Under the pieces are notes generated by a model. It searched no databases, was not told where the DNA came from, and saw nothing but the letters and a program-made list of their open reading frames with translations. From Liolophura sinensis (Eukaryota > Mollusca > Polyplacophora > Chitonida > Chitonidae): a stretch of DNA of 64,000 nt. Shown piece by piece: positions 24,531 to 38,970 of this stretch. The position numbers and the translations under genes were made by a program. The stretch lies in contig NC_088300.1 of NCBI RefSeq assembly GCF_032854445.1, forward strand, positions 32,963,608 through 33,027,607, given 5' to 3'. The first letter of the stretch is position 1. Each line of letters opens with the position of its first letter.

Positions 24531-27500
24531 TGGCAGGAAATTGGACACGCTGACACAATATATGAAAGACAAAACAATAAAACTGGACACCATGACATCA
24601 TCATCTACAGCACGAAACCAAGAGAAATGGACATTGTAGACAACATGACTTCTGTGTATTTGTACTGTGAATTGACATGTTAGATGTACTCTTCATTGTA
24701 CAGTATGGTATTTGTACAGATCCAACTCAAGATATCTCCAAACATTTCATTGGATACTTGTACATTTCAATTTCCACTAGTTATTAAACCAAAAGAAGAC
24801 ACTACAATACAAAATGCCTGTGATGAACCAGAAAAATTTAACACAAACCACAATTAATTCCATGGCTACAAGATTCAACCATCCAACTTCAATAGTTGAA
24901 GGCTCTGCCCGGTTCCACCCTCACACGCTCCGCTCCCCCTCCCCCCCCCCCCACTATCATATCATATCGTCATATATGTGAAATAATCTTGAGAATGGTG
25001 TAAAACACCAACGAAATAAATAAATCAATGGTCAAAGATTTCTCAGCCACTAATGAGGCCCACTTCCATACAACCCAGCTTCCCCCCCCCCCCCCCACCC
25101 TCATCCAACCACGATCACCCACACTCTCTACCTTTAAAAACATTACTTATGTTATTAGCACTGCAAAGGTGATCTGTGTAGATATAACATGTACCAAATA
25201 CCATCTGATGAGCAATGAACAGGCTACGACTCCTACACGGATACGCAAGTCATGAATCAAATCATAACACGGGCAGATCAGAGTAATGTGTGGGTAGCCA
25301 TAGATCATCGCCTCTCCCCCGCAAAGGGCATTCCCCCGACCACAGGTATCCGGCAATACAACCGTTTACATAAGTACATAGTTACTGATGGAAGGTGAGG
25401 GAATGAGAAGTAGCATATTGTCTTGTCAGCTATGCTGTTATGATATCAAAGAACATGTGGTAGAGATTGCTTGGAGCTGTGCTGAAGATGCTGCTAACCT
25501 GTGATGAGATTCTATGCAGGTATGCAAGTACATAGGCTGTCAGGAAGCCTCATCTGTTTTGCACCTGTACAAAATCATAGGTGTGCAAAACAGGTGCCCA
25601 TCTTATGCCACAAAGGTATTCCAAACATGCATTTATTATACATGTACAAAAATGCATAATCCTGAGGTTTTTAACCAATTTTTCGTTTTAAAAAATCTCA
25701 TTCTTTTCTTCCAACTTATGAAATCTCACACGATTAAAACTCAATAACATAACCATAGTTCTTTCATGCATTTCTTGCAAAATGAATAGTGCTTGTTTTT
25801 CTGTTGGAACATTTTTGAGAAATTTAATAAAGACACTGACAGAATTTCTGAACACCAATGCCTGAAGCGTTGACCTAACTGTCCAACATAAGCAAATAGC
25901 ACATCTTAAAATGATATTGGAGTTCTAGCTCTGTATACACGATAGCTTTCATCAATAGACTGTTGTGGATATATATGACTTGCATTATATGAGAGGACCA
26001 ACAGATTGACAAAAGATGCAAAAGTTATATCAAGCAGACAATTCTGCAGCAGCGGCTAAAAGTTCTATTTACTAACGCACCAAAAGGCAATCTAAACTCT
26101 CAAGCTTCCCCTGGGTTGCTGTCATATGTTAGACAATTTCACGTGTACATTTACTGACTGTTGCTTTCTGTACATATTCATTACATATTCATATTCGCCC
26201 TGCAATTTAATCACTGGCAATGCACGTAACAAATGCACTGTCTTAGAGCATGTGCGAAAGCACAGGGAAAAGCCCAGCTAAACTTAAACAGTCTTCAAAG
26301 TTTTTCTTATATTTTCCTATCTTCTATATCTTTAGCTTGAAAAAATGGAACATGCCCATGTATGTTTGAAATCACAGTGACAAACACTTTTGAACTTTTT
26401 CTGGTTTGGCCACACTGTTTTATGATTGCAACATTTAATAATGAGACAGAGAGTGTGACATTTTAAATTGTTGTTACTATGATTAGAAACTGGCAGGAAA
26501 AAACCTTGACAGTTCTTGTTATAAATGTAAACAATGTGCTGTACAAAGTTTGAGCTAAAATTTGGATAATTCCAAAGGATGCAAGCCTATAAAAGAACAT
26601 CTGCTTTGCCTCTTATGTCAAAACTCATCTGTTTCCAAGTCGCCACCACAGCAGAGATAAGAACTTTCTTGACAGTAATATGCTCTCAAGTTAAAAAATT
26701 ACCTTGAATGTCAGAAATAAATTTATCAAATTCAGAGTTAAATTCATAAAAGTCAGATATAATATAATCCAAGTCAAAATTTGAACCAGAAAAGTCAGAA
26801 CAATACATAATGAATGTCAGAGGAATTAAATATCAATGTCAGAGATCAGCACAAGTATCACTTGTGTGCTTATGTAATCACACCTATGTTTCGCAACCTG
26901 AGAATATGCATCTGATCAACCTGATATATATTTTAAAGTCAGTGAAGGCTTTATAACAGCGGAAATAAAAGTCAGCAGAATTGACAACAAAGTAAAAACC
27001 ACATTTAGTTACCTTCCTTTATAGGCTCTTGGTAGGCTCAGTCAGAAGGCCAAACCAATCATCCCTAGCTGGCTGTGTGGCCAATGAGATTACAAGCTCA
27101 AATCAAGCTCTCATTGGTTCATCTGTAGATGTAACTCAGGCAGTGTACCTGACAAAGGGCAGTGGTTTACTACGGCCACTTGATGTCTTTTTAAAACATA
27201 ATTCAAGCATGCAACAAGGCTTGCAAGTAAGAGAGTCAAAATCCGCAGACTAGGGCAAAAGTCTGACTAAAAAGCCTACCATCAAGCTTAAGTGTGACTC
27301 AAGCTTAAGTGTGAATCAAATCCCTGTATCATGAACATGTCACTTTAATACCCCATACAAGGGGCTAAGTATATTACAATGAAGACATGAGAGGAAACTT
27401 TACATTTACATAAATTTTGGACAATAAAACCTTTCAAAATCTCATTTAATACTTTCCTTAGAAATTCTGTAATAATGTATCAACAATGGGTAGAAAGTAC

Positions 27501-28401
27501 ATACACAAGTTGTCCTCAGGACCCAGACATTGAAAATTTCTTCAGGGCATGTGGTTTTAGTTGTGGGGTTTCCCATGGGCATGTGAGAGTTTTTAATGGT
27601 TGTTCTTGGGGTAAGAGCTAGGTCAAAAATGTTAATTTCAACCCCTGTTTAAGTTAATTTGAATGATTAAATCGTGAATGTGTCTAAGATAATACTGACA
27701 GAAACAATGCTAATATAGCATGGCAATGTACAGCATGTGTTGCAAATTATTCTACTGATGCTAGATAAAAAAAAAAGAAACCTTAATTGTCACCTAGTGT
27801 GGATGTATTCGTTAGCAAACCAAAGAGTGTAACACTACGGACACTTGGTTGTAAATTGACAACAACAACAAAGACACATTCTGACAAACCATATAATTAT
27901 GGTTAATGGATTCTTTATGTAGTGTAAATGCATTAACAGCTCTTTTAGTTTGAAAGTAAATGTATGCACTTCTGAAAAAAAAAAAAAAAAAACGACCCTA
28001 AAATGCATTGTAATGCACAAACAGAGGAATAATCTGACAACCAAAACTAACCCGTCAAGCTAAGTACATCTAAAAACTAAATAATGGACAAGCATTACTG
28101 TCAGAAATTTATCTCTGTTAAGTGATAGAAAACACTTTTACACAGTGTCAAGAAGTTTTGTTATTTCTTTTTTTTCTTTTCTTTTCAATCAGCTGAGATA
28201 TGCGTGTCAGACTGGCCAGTCACGGAATTCCACACTTCTGCTGTTATATACAGACAAAGACATGTGCACAACACCTGTATGGAGAGAGACAAAAAAAAAA
28301 AAGTGCATTTTCATATCCAATTTACACTGGCATTTTAAAATAAATACATTTATTTTTAAGTGAAAAGAGTCAAGTTGATATGGATGTAAACATGAACTAA
28401 C
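24344..28401 (-). other. CRIM1 intron 3 (4,058 bp)
   Basis: Next to exon 4 lies a tandem array with acceptor-like copies. A SINE tail fragment is at 24901. The stretch 25,100-28,400 is AT-rich unique sequence with no exon seen. Confidence 0.7.
24901..25025 (+). mobile_element. SINE 3' fragment
   Basis: Begins GGCTCTGCCCGGTTCCACCC, is interrupted by a C run and a short ATC repeat, and ends with gtgtaaaacaccaacgaaat and an AAATAAATAAA tail. Confidence 0.65.
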
Positions 28402-28513
28402 CCCTGAGCAAGGGAACAGCACCCATCGGCTGAAGCCACATTCGGTGGTCTAAAACTATCTTCTTCACAGGCGAGTTCCACCTCGGCAGGACACACAACG
28501 GAGCGACATTTTT
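28402..28513 (-). CDS. CRIM1: CRIM1 exon 3: first half of second VWC-like module
   Basis: The 112-nt exon (phase 1 in, phase 2 out) encodes residues 197-233. The acceptor is TTTTCTTCAG|AAAAATG and the donor is CAGGG|GTTAGT, which lacks the usual AG before GT. The peptide EKCRSVVCPAEVELACEED then ADGCCSLAQG aligns with the CRIM1 segment that reads CRTVECPP in vertebrates and ends at GCC. Because it enters in phase 1 and leaves in phase 2 it can only be read with exon 4. Vertebrate CRIM1 has the CEC motif directly after this point, and exon 4 supplies CRC at the junction, which supports the splice choice. Confidence 0.88.
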
Positions 28514-29883
28514 CTGAAGAAAATAAAAATAAACACAAAAAGTGATTTCCTGTTTTTATAGAAATCCAAGTCCCAAGTGAAAACAACTTGGCAAATAATT
28601 GTGTCATTTATGTCGAACTTGTAAAGGCTTGTGAAGTACGAACATGTAAGACCCCTGAGCCCTTAGCCTTGTTTATCCCTCAGGACGGCATGCCAACTGC
28701 GCCTTTCTTCGCAGGGTGACATAATTCTGTAAATGTTTGGCGCTAACCCCTCTGCGTTGATGGCCAATTACTATGGTGAGTCCACACTCCATTGGCCATA
28801 ACGCGCCATGGCAATGGGATAAGACTAGCTGCGAAGCTTTCTCTGCCACAAATTCCTTTCTGTGCCAGACTGCTTTTCTCAAGCTTTCAACAATACAGGC
28901 TGACATATGCTACACAGCTTTTGTTGGCTGTGGAAAATCCGAGGAATCCCATCCCGCTGAAATGAAAGTCAGATCTGCAGGGCCTTCTTTGATGGCTTTA
29001 CCAAGTGCTAAGGTAACGAAAGGCTGTGACAAAAACCATCACAGGTAATTAACCATGGGAGCATGTGTGCCTTAATTTAACAGACTTCATTATCGTTTTC
29101 TTCAGCACCCGTAAACAAACAGAAAACATGCCAACTGATGATAGGGTCTCCTCTGTGCAGACACCTGCACCTAAATAACTACGTGCATTAAAAATAATCT
29201 GAGTAGTAGAACGCTGCCAATAATGGTTGCCAAATCAGTGAAAAACAGTTTTTACAACATCTTTAATCTGTAAAGTGTGAAAGAAACATTTCTTTTTCAT
29301 TGCGACCAGATCAGTTTAAAGTACACTTCAGATTTCATCAATATACATGTTTTATATCTAGTAATTTTAAAATAATTTTTAATAGAGATACAGACATCTG
29401 TTTCAAATCAATATTTTTATTCACCTGTATATTACAAGTGCTCACTGTCTTGCTGTCTACTACTGTTAAAATTACCAGTAAAATACATCTTTGTGATATA
29501 TGTACGTGTACAAAATACACCAACTGTGCAATTTTCACATTAAATGAAAAACTCCATATATTTACATTAGAATTTGGAAAATTCAACTTCAGAAAAATCA
29601 AATCAAACACACATGTACATAAAAAGAAAATGAATGCTACAAATCAGTAAACTTAATTCCAATTAAAATTTAATTTTTATGGGCAAGTGTAAATGTAACC
29701 AATATTACTCCATTTTCAACTGAAAAATGTTCAAACTAATGCCATAAAAAGAAGATAACTTATATATTTAACAATACATACATATGTACAAGTCAAAGTA
29801 CCACTGATACCAATGTCATTTACACAACTGTTTGCCGCAAGTAAATGGTACTTGCTGGTCATAGAAAGCCAAATGAACTGCTG

Positions 29884-30105
29884 AATATTTATTTATTTGA
29901 TTGAAATTTTATACGACAGCAGCCAGCATTACTGTGGGAGGAAACTAGGCAGAGCTAGGGGAAACCCATCCGCAGGTTGCTGCCAGACCTTCCCAAGAAC
30001 AACTGGAGAGGAAGTCAGCTTGAGATGGACTTGAACTCACAGTGACCACAGTGATGAGGTGCTCCTGGGTCATCAAGCCACACTGGCACACCAAGGAGGC
30101 CCCCA
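29884..30105 (-). mobile_element. SINE, diverged
   Basis: Tail TATTTATTTATTTGATTG, core gcagccagcattactgtggg, then atggacttgaactcacagtg and a ggcccc end that is the remnant of the GGGGCC head. Confidence 0.8.
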
Positions 30106-31038
30106 ATATTGAATATGTGTATTATACATGTAATTAAATAAACAAGGATTACATCTGGGTAGGCTATCTTTGTGGCTACAAATTCTGACAATTCCACAGA
30201 ACCCTTTAGTATGCCTGCAAAGCTAACTGAGCTGGTGTGAGGTACATACCGTGACACCCACAAGCACCCATGTGTGGTTTCTCGGCTCTTTGATTTACAA
30301 GTTGTTCCATATCTCCTTGGCTTGGACCAAACCACAACCACTACCAGCTGGACACATACATGTACATGTACAGTCAGCATCCTTTATAACCACAACAACA
30401 TGTGGCAAAAAAATCTATCAACAATCCCAACATCTTTATCAATACAAGTTTTTGCCCCGTGAATACTCAGTTTTTTTGCCCTAATGACGCCGTCTGAGAA
30501 GGAAACAAGCTCCTCGTGTTCGGATACTGGGAAAGAATCGGAGAGCATTATTCTCAGAGGTCAAGCCAAAGGTAGCCTCAATGTAAACATGGAATTCCGT
30601 CCTGTGTTCGTCAGAGGGGGAAAGAAACACCTGGGCCATGAGTGAGCCACAGATATCTGCCACTTTGTGCATTAAAGTCGCTATGGTCAGGCCTCCACAA
30701 GAAACTAGTGGGTGGAGACTATGTCAAGATGTGTGTTTAGAGTACAAGAAATGCTTCTCGATGATTTCTGATGGTCACTGGAGACCTTGTTCTGATCCAT
30801 AGTACAATGTTTTGAGCATTTTTTTCTTTTTCATAAAACACACAACTTTAAACATTCAGCGAACAATTTATGTTCCAACAAGAACTGTGCTTGCATGATG
30901 GAGTCAAGTTGTTTACTGTTGTTTTTAATGATCGCAGAAGAAATTTACATGTGCTTTCAAACTGCTTGCCTATCTCATTTACAGGTAGCTTCCAAGAGTT
31001 GTAAAAAAAATGGCAAGGTCTTACATATTAACATGTAC

Positions 31039-31249
31039 CGTAATTGCTACAACTTTTCACACACGAAAGAGCAACTATCAGTGTAATTTATGCACATTTT
31101 TAAGTTTTGGAGACAAAACTACATTGGTTGGATTAACCAATCAAGGCTTCATAAAACATTTAATTTTATCAGTCAACACAGATTAATGCCTTCATAATAT
31201 GGTTGAATAAACACCTTGTAAACATGTAAAAAGGTTGAAGAATTATAGC
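31039..31249 (-). mobile_element. MITE-like element, copy 2
   Basis: Left end cgtaattgctacaacttttc, inner block tatgcacatttttaagtttt and ggcttcataaaac, right end aacatgtaaaaaggttgaag then aatta. The reversed inner block matches the element at 39730. Confidence 0.7.
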
Positions 31250-32202
31250 CACATATTTCAAAACTGATAACGAAGTAGCTATTCTCAAATTAGATTTGTA
31301 TCAGTTAGAAAGGCTGCATATACAAGTAACAGTGTGTATGTTCTTGCATCTCTCAAAATTAGTTACAATTAACAGTTCCTAATTAATCTTTCTGAACTCC
31401 ATTTGCTGCTCAAAATTTACAGTTCTATAGAAAAGTGTTAAAACAAAGAAATGTGACTGTACAATCAGAACTGACAATGTGACATTTTTTGTGCATCCAT
31501 TTATCATATTTTCCTGACTTAGATTAACTTTTGACAATATACATACACAGAGATTTCAAAAAGTAGATGAATGATACCTCATTTGAGAATAGCGCACACA
31601 CTGCCTAATTCGCATACATTAAATCTCTTAATCTGGCATAGGTAAATTTCCAGCTATGAAATGTGACAAGCCTTAAAACTTCCGTTATGACAAATCCAAC
31701 TTCACACTGGTGTGAAGTTATTCACACATAGAGATATGACTCATTTGTTATGATCTTTCTTTTTTTTATCAGAAGCTGTTTACATTCAAAAAACAAAAAA
31801 ATAATCGTATATGCTGTTTGCTGAGGCAATAGGAACATTAATGAGCATGATGACTCAACAGTAGCTCCACCTGTGCGATGACACACCGTACACATTACCT
31901 GTGAAATCATGGCAAATTAATCTGGGTAACACCATAAAATCTGGATTTAATGTTTCACGCACTAGTTAAATTTTAATTACAAGCATAATTATCAGCATAT
32001 ATACAGTATGTTTTGCCTGGTCTTATCCCACATCGGTGCACACCCATGTTTCACATTTGGACTTATTTGGTAAAACGTTAAGTGAAAGACTGTAAAAGGA
32101 AAAGAGATAAGGTAAAGCTGTACCAGCCATGATGCAGATGGGGGTGGGTGGTAGAAGAGGAACAGAAATATGGCCACCAGGGCTAGCTGATCTGTACATC
32201 AA

Positions 32203-32273
32203 CCGGCACTACCTGAATATTACAGGCATGCTACCTGAATGTTACAGGCACACTGAATGTTACAGGCACTTAC
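32203..32273. repeat. Short tandem repeat, about 22 bp x 3
   Basis: Repeats of acctgaatattacaggca type, the last copies shortened. Confidence 0.8.
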
Positions 32274-33586
32274 TGTCATTAATCGCTCCCCCCCCCCTCC
32301 AAAAAAAAACACATGCACTCACATGCACACAAAACTTTCATGTCTCTTTTAACCAGCACTGCAACACCGCTGACACAAGAAAGTTTAAACTTTTCAGAAA
32401 CTTGCAAGACTAGCAAACATTTTGGCATCTATGATGCCCGTATACCCTGTACCTTATTTTCCACTTAAACAAAAAAAAAATCCCAAAGTCTTCATTCAGT
32501 TCATTTCATGAGAAATCTACAGACCTGTACTGTTAAGATGAAGCTTCAGTTGTCAAGCCAACAAAGTTTATTGGTCATTTAAACTTTAAAATGGCCTAAT
32601 TGAAATCTCACATGTTACCAACCAACAGTTGATTTACACATATATCTGTACATAACGACTGCCACCAGATGTGGAAGACAAGTTCTGGTATTAAACATAC
32701 AGGAGATCCCCCATCCACCACCAGACACTTCCCCTTTTCCTTTATACCACCGAAAGATTGTCCTACTCAAGCAGGAATTTGTAGCCGGGCGCCAAGTTGT
32801 CTCTGTGTCAAAAACAAAGCTATAATGCAGTTATTAACACACTTCTGCCCTTGCTATCTTGTGACCTTTGACATACAAGTCATGTCAGGCTCTAAGGTCT
32901 TCTAATAACAGAAACAAGAAGCTAGGGGCAGGGCTAGTGAAGAGAGAGAGGAATCCAGGCTAGTTTTCTACGCCCACCCTCCCCACACGTTCAGCCCGGA
33001 TAAACACTGACCTCTGGGATATATCAGTCTAAACATTTACTAACAAACTTGATTCTAATGGTCTAAATATCCCAGACACCCAGCCACACACAGGCTACCA
33101 CTGTGGAATACTGAAGATATTATAGACATTGAGGGTTTTATGTCGTTTTCCAATTTTATAACTGAAGAAAAATCTATATAGGTAATCTTGAAACGGAAAA
33201 TAGAAACTGTAAACGCTAAATTTCTTTTATCTATTTCAAGTTGTCAGAGTAACATTCTTAATTTGAAGACAGTATACTATTTGCCTGTGCTGGTATCTTG
33301 TCTTTTGCTAAGTTTGCCCTACTTTGTTCATTCACTTTGAATGAAATTATGAATTACAACATGAACAAAGCAGAATAACAGCAACAGGATATTAATTAAA
33401 GGGAATGAATAGATTAGATGATAAATCACAACATATCACATATTGCATATCACAACAACATGGCATCAGTAGAATAATCAAAGCAATACGTACATTCAAC
33501 ATAACATGAACTTGAGATTGGAAAAGAGAGATGTAGAGAAAATGCATAGCAATACTCAGCTAAATGATAGTCTTAAATAGTTTTGG

Positions 33587-33648
33587 TCGCCAGTATATGG
33601 CTGAAATATTGACAAAGTGGCGTTAAGCCATAATCATCCATTCAATAG
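33587..33648 (+). repeat. Small dispersed repeat, copy A
   Basis: Contains atggctgaaatattgacaaa followed by gtggcgttaagccataatca. A reversed relative lies at 38906. Confidence 0.6.
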
Positions 33649-36600
33649 TTTTGGAACAATAAACCGCCCAAAACCTGGACATGACAAGCAATTTCCAAAA
33701 AATGAATAGCATCGCAGTGTACCTTACAGTAGGGTATTTTAAATTTATTACTATTAACTGGTTGATCATTTGATCTTTTTCTTTTTTTTACCAATGATTA
33801 ATATTCAACACACAGCACTAGTGATGATTTAGAACTACTCTTAAATCCCACTAGCTATAGATTTACATATTAGTGCTGAATTAATTGTTGGCAAAAAAGT
33901 GACTAGTGTCACATATGGAAAGTGTTATGAATGGCACCAAAGTACTTCCAAGGGTATAAACATGGAAGTCATGTAAATTCAAAAGGGCAGGCAGGCAGGC
34001 ATTGGTACATAAGGTAAAAGTCATGTTCAAACAGCTGGTTTTTATATCAAAATGTATTGCTTTGATAAGGAGAAATCAGTCTTTATACAGACACCTTTTT
34101 AAAAGGTTATCAAGAGTTCCACTCATCAGAGGGGAACTTCCAAGTGAGTAAGCTGAAGATAAGATGGCTGCCTGACAGAAATAACTCAACTGCCACTGTG
34201 CCTGTAAATTTCTGATTACATTTTAATGTAGCCATTACATGGTCATCGTTAAAACTTGTTAACCCGAAGAATTTTCCCTTGGAATCTGGAAAATTGATAC
34301 CATTTCAAATTGGGTCCTGACACGGAAAAAGCACGCGTGACTAGGGAAGTCGTAAAGTTGGGCCATGAACACTAAAATAAACCAACAGCATACTTGTGTA
34401 AAAGATTTTTACATTTTGGATAATTTCACCATCCATCAACCAGTTGGCACTGGGGTGATAAGAATGCAGTTATGCCATTAATTCGGTCCATGTAAGACCT
34501 CCATGCTGTGACATGTGTCTGTCTAAGACCTCACTCCATCCTTGTTAAATAAGCCTTGAATTTGGTGCGTCTTGACATCTGGTAGACAGGTATAAACAAT
34601 TAGCCCCCCTCTGTTACTTTATATTTTTAGATGGATTAAGTGCTGTTCATGTAAAAGTCTCCAAGACAGAGTGACCTCCCAATGTTGCGTTTACACGAGA
34701 GAATTTTGTTTACGGAAGCACTCCACAGGCTATGTAATGTCTGGTCTGATCTGATGCAAATAGAACATGGATAAACCTCTCGCTACCTGATGCAAGATTC
34801 ACAAAAAAAGTGCACAAAAACCAGACACTGGCAAGATCTGCACTGAAAAAAGAAAAAGAAATTGGGGGTTTGGGAGGTGTGGGGTGTCATGTCACTGAAA
34901 ATTCTCAAAACTGTACTACATGATCCACCTGTCAATAGAAGCCACCGAAAATTCATTACCACATGTACGGTCTACACTTATTGTGATTAACTGCTGAATG
35001 GACATTATATTTGAAGTGGTCACTGCAAATTTGCATAAACATACATGTATGACTCACAAGGAATCTAAATATTCAATAGTTAGTACACTAAATTTTGATG
35101 TCAAAATTATATTAAATCAGGACACTAACGACATCAAGATTTTGGCTTTAATATATGATATTAGGGTTTAACTTATCATATTGTGGTTCATGCTGCGCCA
35201 ATCGATTAACAGCATCTAGATCAATCATTTGAACCTGTCTTCCACAATCAACAATGACCAGTTTAGGAAAGTGATGTCGGCATAATCAATGCCACGCTTT
35301 ACAAAAATCTTCAAAGAAACCTTTTTGTGTATCAACATCTACTTAACTTTATCATGGCCACCTTTAGCTTCAAGTCCTAAAACTTATTAAGAAAATGGCT
35401 CTTTATCTAACTCGTTTCCTGACAGCTGTGCTATTAAAGATAATTTAAGTTAATTAATAACTCAAAAGTAGCTGACAGGTGCTGAATTAAACCATTCAAA
35501 CAAATACATACATCATACTGCCTACCGTCACCCAAGACTACAGAAGGAGCTAAACCAATCAGAAGTTTCGCCATTCTGGTTACATTAATTATTGTCCCGC
35601 GAGTTCAAAGAAAACCATCGTGCCACTACATTATATTAAGGGCAGTATGGGTGATAGCTGATATATCGTTGATGTTATCTGGAGGCATTTACTCACACAC
35701 ACCTCTCTGTGTGTCCTCACATCGCACACACAGATGAGCACATGTAAATCAGTATACTATTGTTGTCGACATCTGACACAATCAATGTAGTACATGGATG
35801 TCTAGAGAGCATGGAGATCACGGGTAGAAATGTTTGAAAAAAAAATGACCTGCCACAGGCAGCAGTTAGAAATAAATTTTTACAGCCACCTACCAAATTT
35901 TACTCGTACAAATTTTTCTGTTTTAATCTTGTCTGTCTACAGAGTACAATCAAAAATACATGATTCTTCAATGCTTCCACCTTTATCACTGCCTCATACA
36001 GCGACATGTAGTCAATGTTATCTTGTTTTAACAGACAGCTTGCTCTGACACCCTTCATCTCCACCATAAGTGAATTGAGCCGTTTTGTATTTAGATGTAT
36101 ATATTCATTTTCATCATCTTCTTTTGTTTTTTTTTTTCAAATATAAATATTTTTGGTGTATTTGAAACCACTTTTTTACATAATTATGAAGAAATGAGTT
36201 GAACGTAAAAACTGCGATGGAATGATCAGAGCATCTTAAGTGATAGTGGAGATGAATGTACATGTAGTTACCTGTATGTGAGAGGTTTGGCAACACATCT
36301 TATGTGACCATACAAGTGAAACATCATGAAAATATGCCGTGACATCACTGGCCTACGAGAGAGAGACTACATGTACTGAGAGACTGTTTTCAAGTAAGTT
36401 AAAAATGTAAGCAGTTTCTTTTATTTCTACGTAAGATCCTCTCTTTTCAAAGAAGTATTTATATACCCAACGGTTTCATCTGTCTCCTTTGAGGACATAC
36501 ATCTAATTTATAAGTACATCTTCAGTTAACTGAAATATGATGCCAAACAGAATTTTGTCGACAATGTCTAAGTGTTAGGCAAATGCAAATTTAGACTCTC

Positions 36601-38449
36601 ATGATTGTGTTAATGTCTAACCGAACTTTTACTTCTCTTTAAATGGTCAGTGAATCCAAAGTGATTGGCTAGGATAAATGCACCAGCAAACAGCTTTCTA
36701 CTGCCTGTTTCTAGCCTATTACAAAACACCCAGCGTGTGACCATTTAAAGACAAGGGCGAATGAATACCACTTCAGTGTCAATCCGTCTCATTGGATAAG
36801 ATTTTTTCCAGTAGATATGCCAAGCATCGAGATGCATTGAAACTGATGCATGGGGTCTTATCCTTCACATTCGCACACTTATCCTTGTCAACAGAAGTCA
36901 AAACAGTTAAGATTTTGTGAGCTTTCATCCACTGACCTTAGGCCTTGGTCTGCCCCAACCATTCTGCCCCCCAGTGTTCAATTCTCTATCCACTATGTAA
37001 TAGCTTGCATATTTGATACAACCTCTCGACACACGGACGCGTCACATGACTCTGCAGGGGGGTGTCAAAGCTAGGCCAGCTTCCAGCGACAGATGAGGGA
37101 CATACCATAACTGGCTGTGTTTATGTCACAGTCATATTTAACACGTCTCTGCCACACTTGGAATAACATTAATGATAGAGGAACGTTCCAGCTTTGTGTG
37201 TGTGTGGGTGGTTCCCTTTAGGACCATGAACCATACAACAAGTAAGCCTGCTAATCACACATTTATGCCAGCCCCTGGCCCTCTCATAACTCAGGCTATA
37301 CTATTACAATGACAGACATGCACCAGTTGGTGAAGTACACGAACACATGAAGGTTCAGACTGACAGACTGGTTGTCACTCAAATGACAAGACAACCACAA
37401 TGGCTATTTCTCTATTTATTTAAATACTTATTCATCTGATTACTGTTTAACACCACAAACAACTTCAACGAGTTCCTAACAAACCTCCACACTCAAAGCC
37501 ACAGATGCCTAGAAGAATTAAAGACACAGAAATACAACAAAAACATAAAAAAAAAAACTTGCCAAACTGCTTGATGGAGTCATATGAATGTATGCATGTT
37601 TGGGGCTTTATGTTGTACATGTACTTAACAATTTATCATATTACGACAAGGAGTCTTCAGGTATGTGTACATATATTGTATCTTCTTGAGGTAGGGCGAG
37701 TCAATGCCACCAAATTGCTGTCACCACTGAAATATACCAAAGACACCAGACATGACACCCCACCCAGTCACATTATCCTGACACCGGGTCAACAAGTCTG
37801 GTTTCCTTACTCTGTTAAAACCTCTCAGTGTTAAGCATGAAGCAAGGCAACAGCAAGTACCATTTCTAACAGGTGAAGTACTACAGAAATGGACTGTTAC
37901 TAGATGACAAATCAGCCCCTGTTTCACACAGCGATATAAGGTTTTAGCCTTACATTGCTATCCACATTAAACTCAAAATAAAATATATATATATTTATAT
38001 CAAATTGATAACACTCTGGCTGCTGATTTTGTACCAATCAGGTGGTACAATTTTACCATCGAGTTTTAAAAATTTAATTTTAACAAAAGTTTAAGTATTG
38101 AACTCGACTTGAACTTGATCTGTGAAACAGATCATCAGTAGGATGATACTGCTTCCTCTGGGTTCCATCACAAAAATACTCTTGCCTTAAAGCCAAAAGC
38201 CTCGCCAGTAAGTTAGTTCTAAACACGGATCAGACAAAAAGAGATAAAAAAATACCAGCCATGCATAACATGACCTCAACGACTAAATTGATCTTCTGCT
38301 CGGGACCAAATTAATAGACCGATATTTCGATCAGAAATATTGTGGTTCAACTTGCATATGTTAATCACCTTTACTTTTTTTATTTGTGTTTTTATCGTTG
38401 AAAAGGTATCAGTATTAGGTTGATTATCATGAGATTAAAGGTATCTCAC

Positions 38450-38704
38450 CTGAGCGTTCACACCTGTACTGATCACAACACCTTCCTGGTTTCCCAAGCC
38501 CTTCCACCACCAGGGTGCTTATGTAGCCCACGGGACACGCCCGTCGCACACAGGCAGTACGGTTACACTCGCAGGCCAGCGGCGGCTTGCAGCAGCTGTG
38601 AGCTACCCTCAGACTCATGTTGCGGATGAGGATGGAGTCGATGGGACATTGGGACACGGGTTCTTCTTCACAGTTCACATTGGCACAGTTACTCAGTCCT
38701 ACCT
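38450..38704 (-). CDS. CRIM1: CRIM1 exon 2: first degenerate VWC-like module
   Basis: The 255-nt symmetric phase 1-1 exon encodes residues 112-196. The acceptor is a pyrimidine run ending TTCCAG|AGG and the donor is TCAG|GTGAGA. It has about a dozen cysteines: NCANVNC, SCCKPPLACECN, RRACP and GKPGRCCDQYRC. The order matches the CRIM1 segment ahead of the first annotated VWC repeat, where vertebrates have C-xRC-EV, CECN-like and GKPGECCDLYEC motifs. The final CCDQYRC is typical of VWC C-terminal subdomains, although the CxxCxC centre is altered. Phase allows direct joining to exon 1. Skipping this exon would leave the frame intact. Confidence 0.92.
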
Positions 38705-38905
38705 CTGGAAGGAAGTGAGAGAGAAGAAAGAAAGAGGAAAATTAGCATAACGCTATTAACAGGTGGAGTAAATGAACAGGGAAGCACCTGAATATTATTA
38801 TTAATATTATTAATAATACATTCAGTATTTTGGTCTGAGAGCTGATTAACACCAACAGCAACAAGAGAAAAACAACACATGGTCATGAAATCAAACATCA
38901 CTACA

Positions 38906-38970
38906 GAATGAATGAATGACTATGGCTCAGCCTTACAGCCACAACGGCAATATTTCTGCCATTTTGTGGC
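38906..38970 (-). repeat. Small dispersed repeat, copy B
   Basis: Reverse strand reads tggcagaaatattgccgttg then tggctgtaaggctgagccat and agtcattcattc, related to 33587-33648. Confidence 0.6.

Larger units (their letters stand above)
28514..38449 (-). other. CRIM1 intron 2 (9,936 bp)
   Basis: Contains a SINE (29884), a MITE-like element (31039-31249), a 22-bp short tandem repeat (32203) and a small dispersed repeat near 33587. A GC-richer unique block lies at 28,680-29,050. No further exon was recognised. Confidence 0.7.

Noticed and set aside
24332-24604. 90-codon minus-strand ORF rich in Cys/Leu
   Set aside because: It reads the tandem array in a frame different from exon 4.
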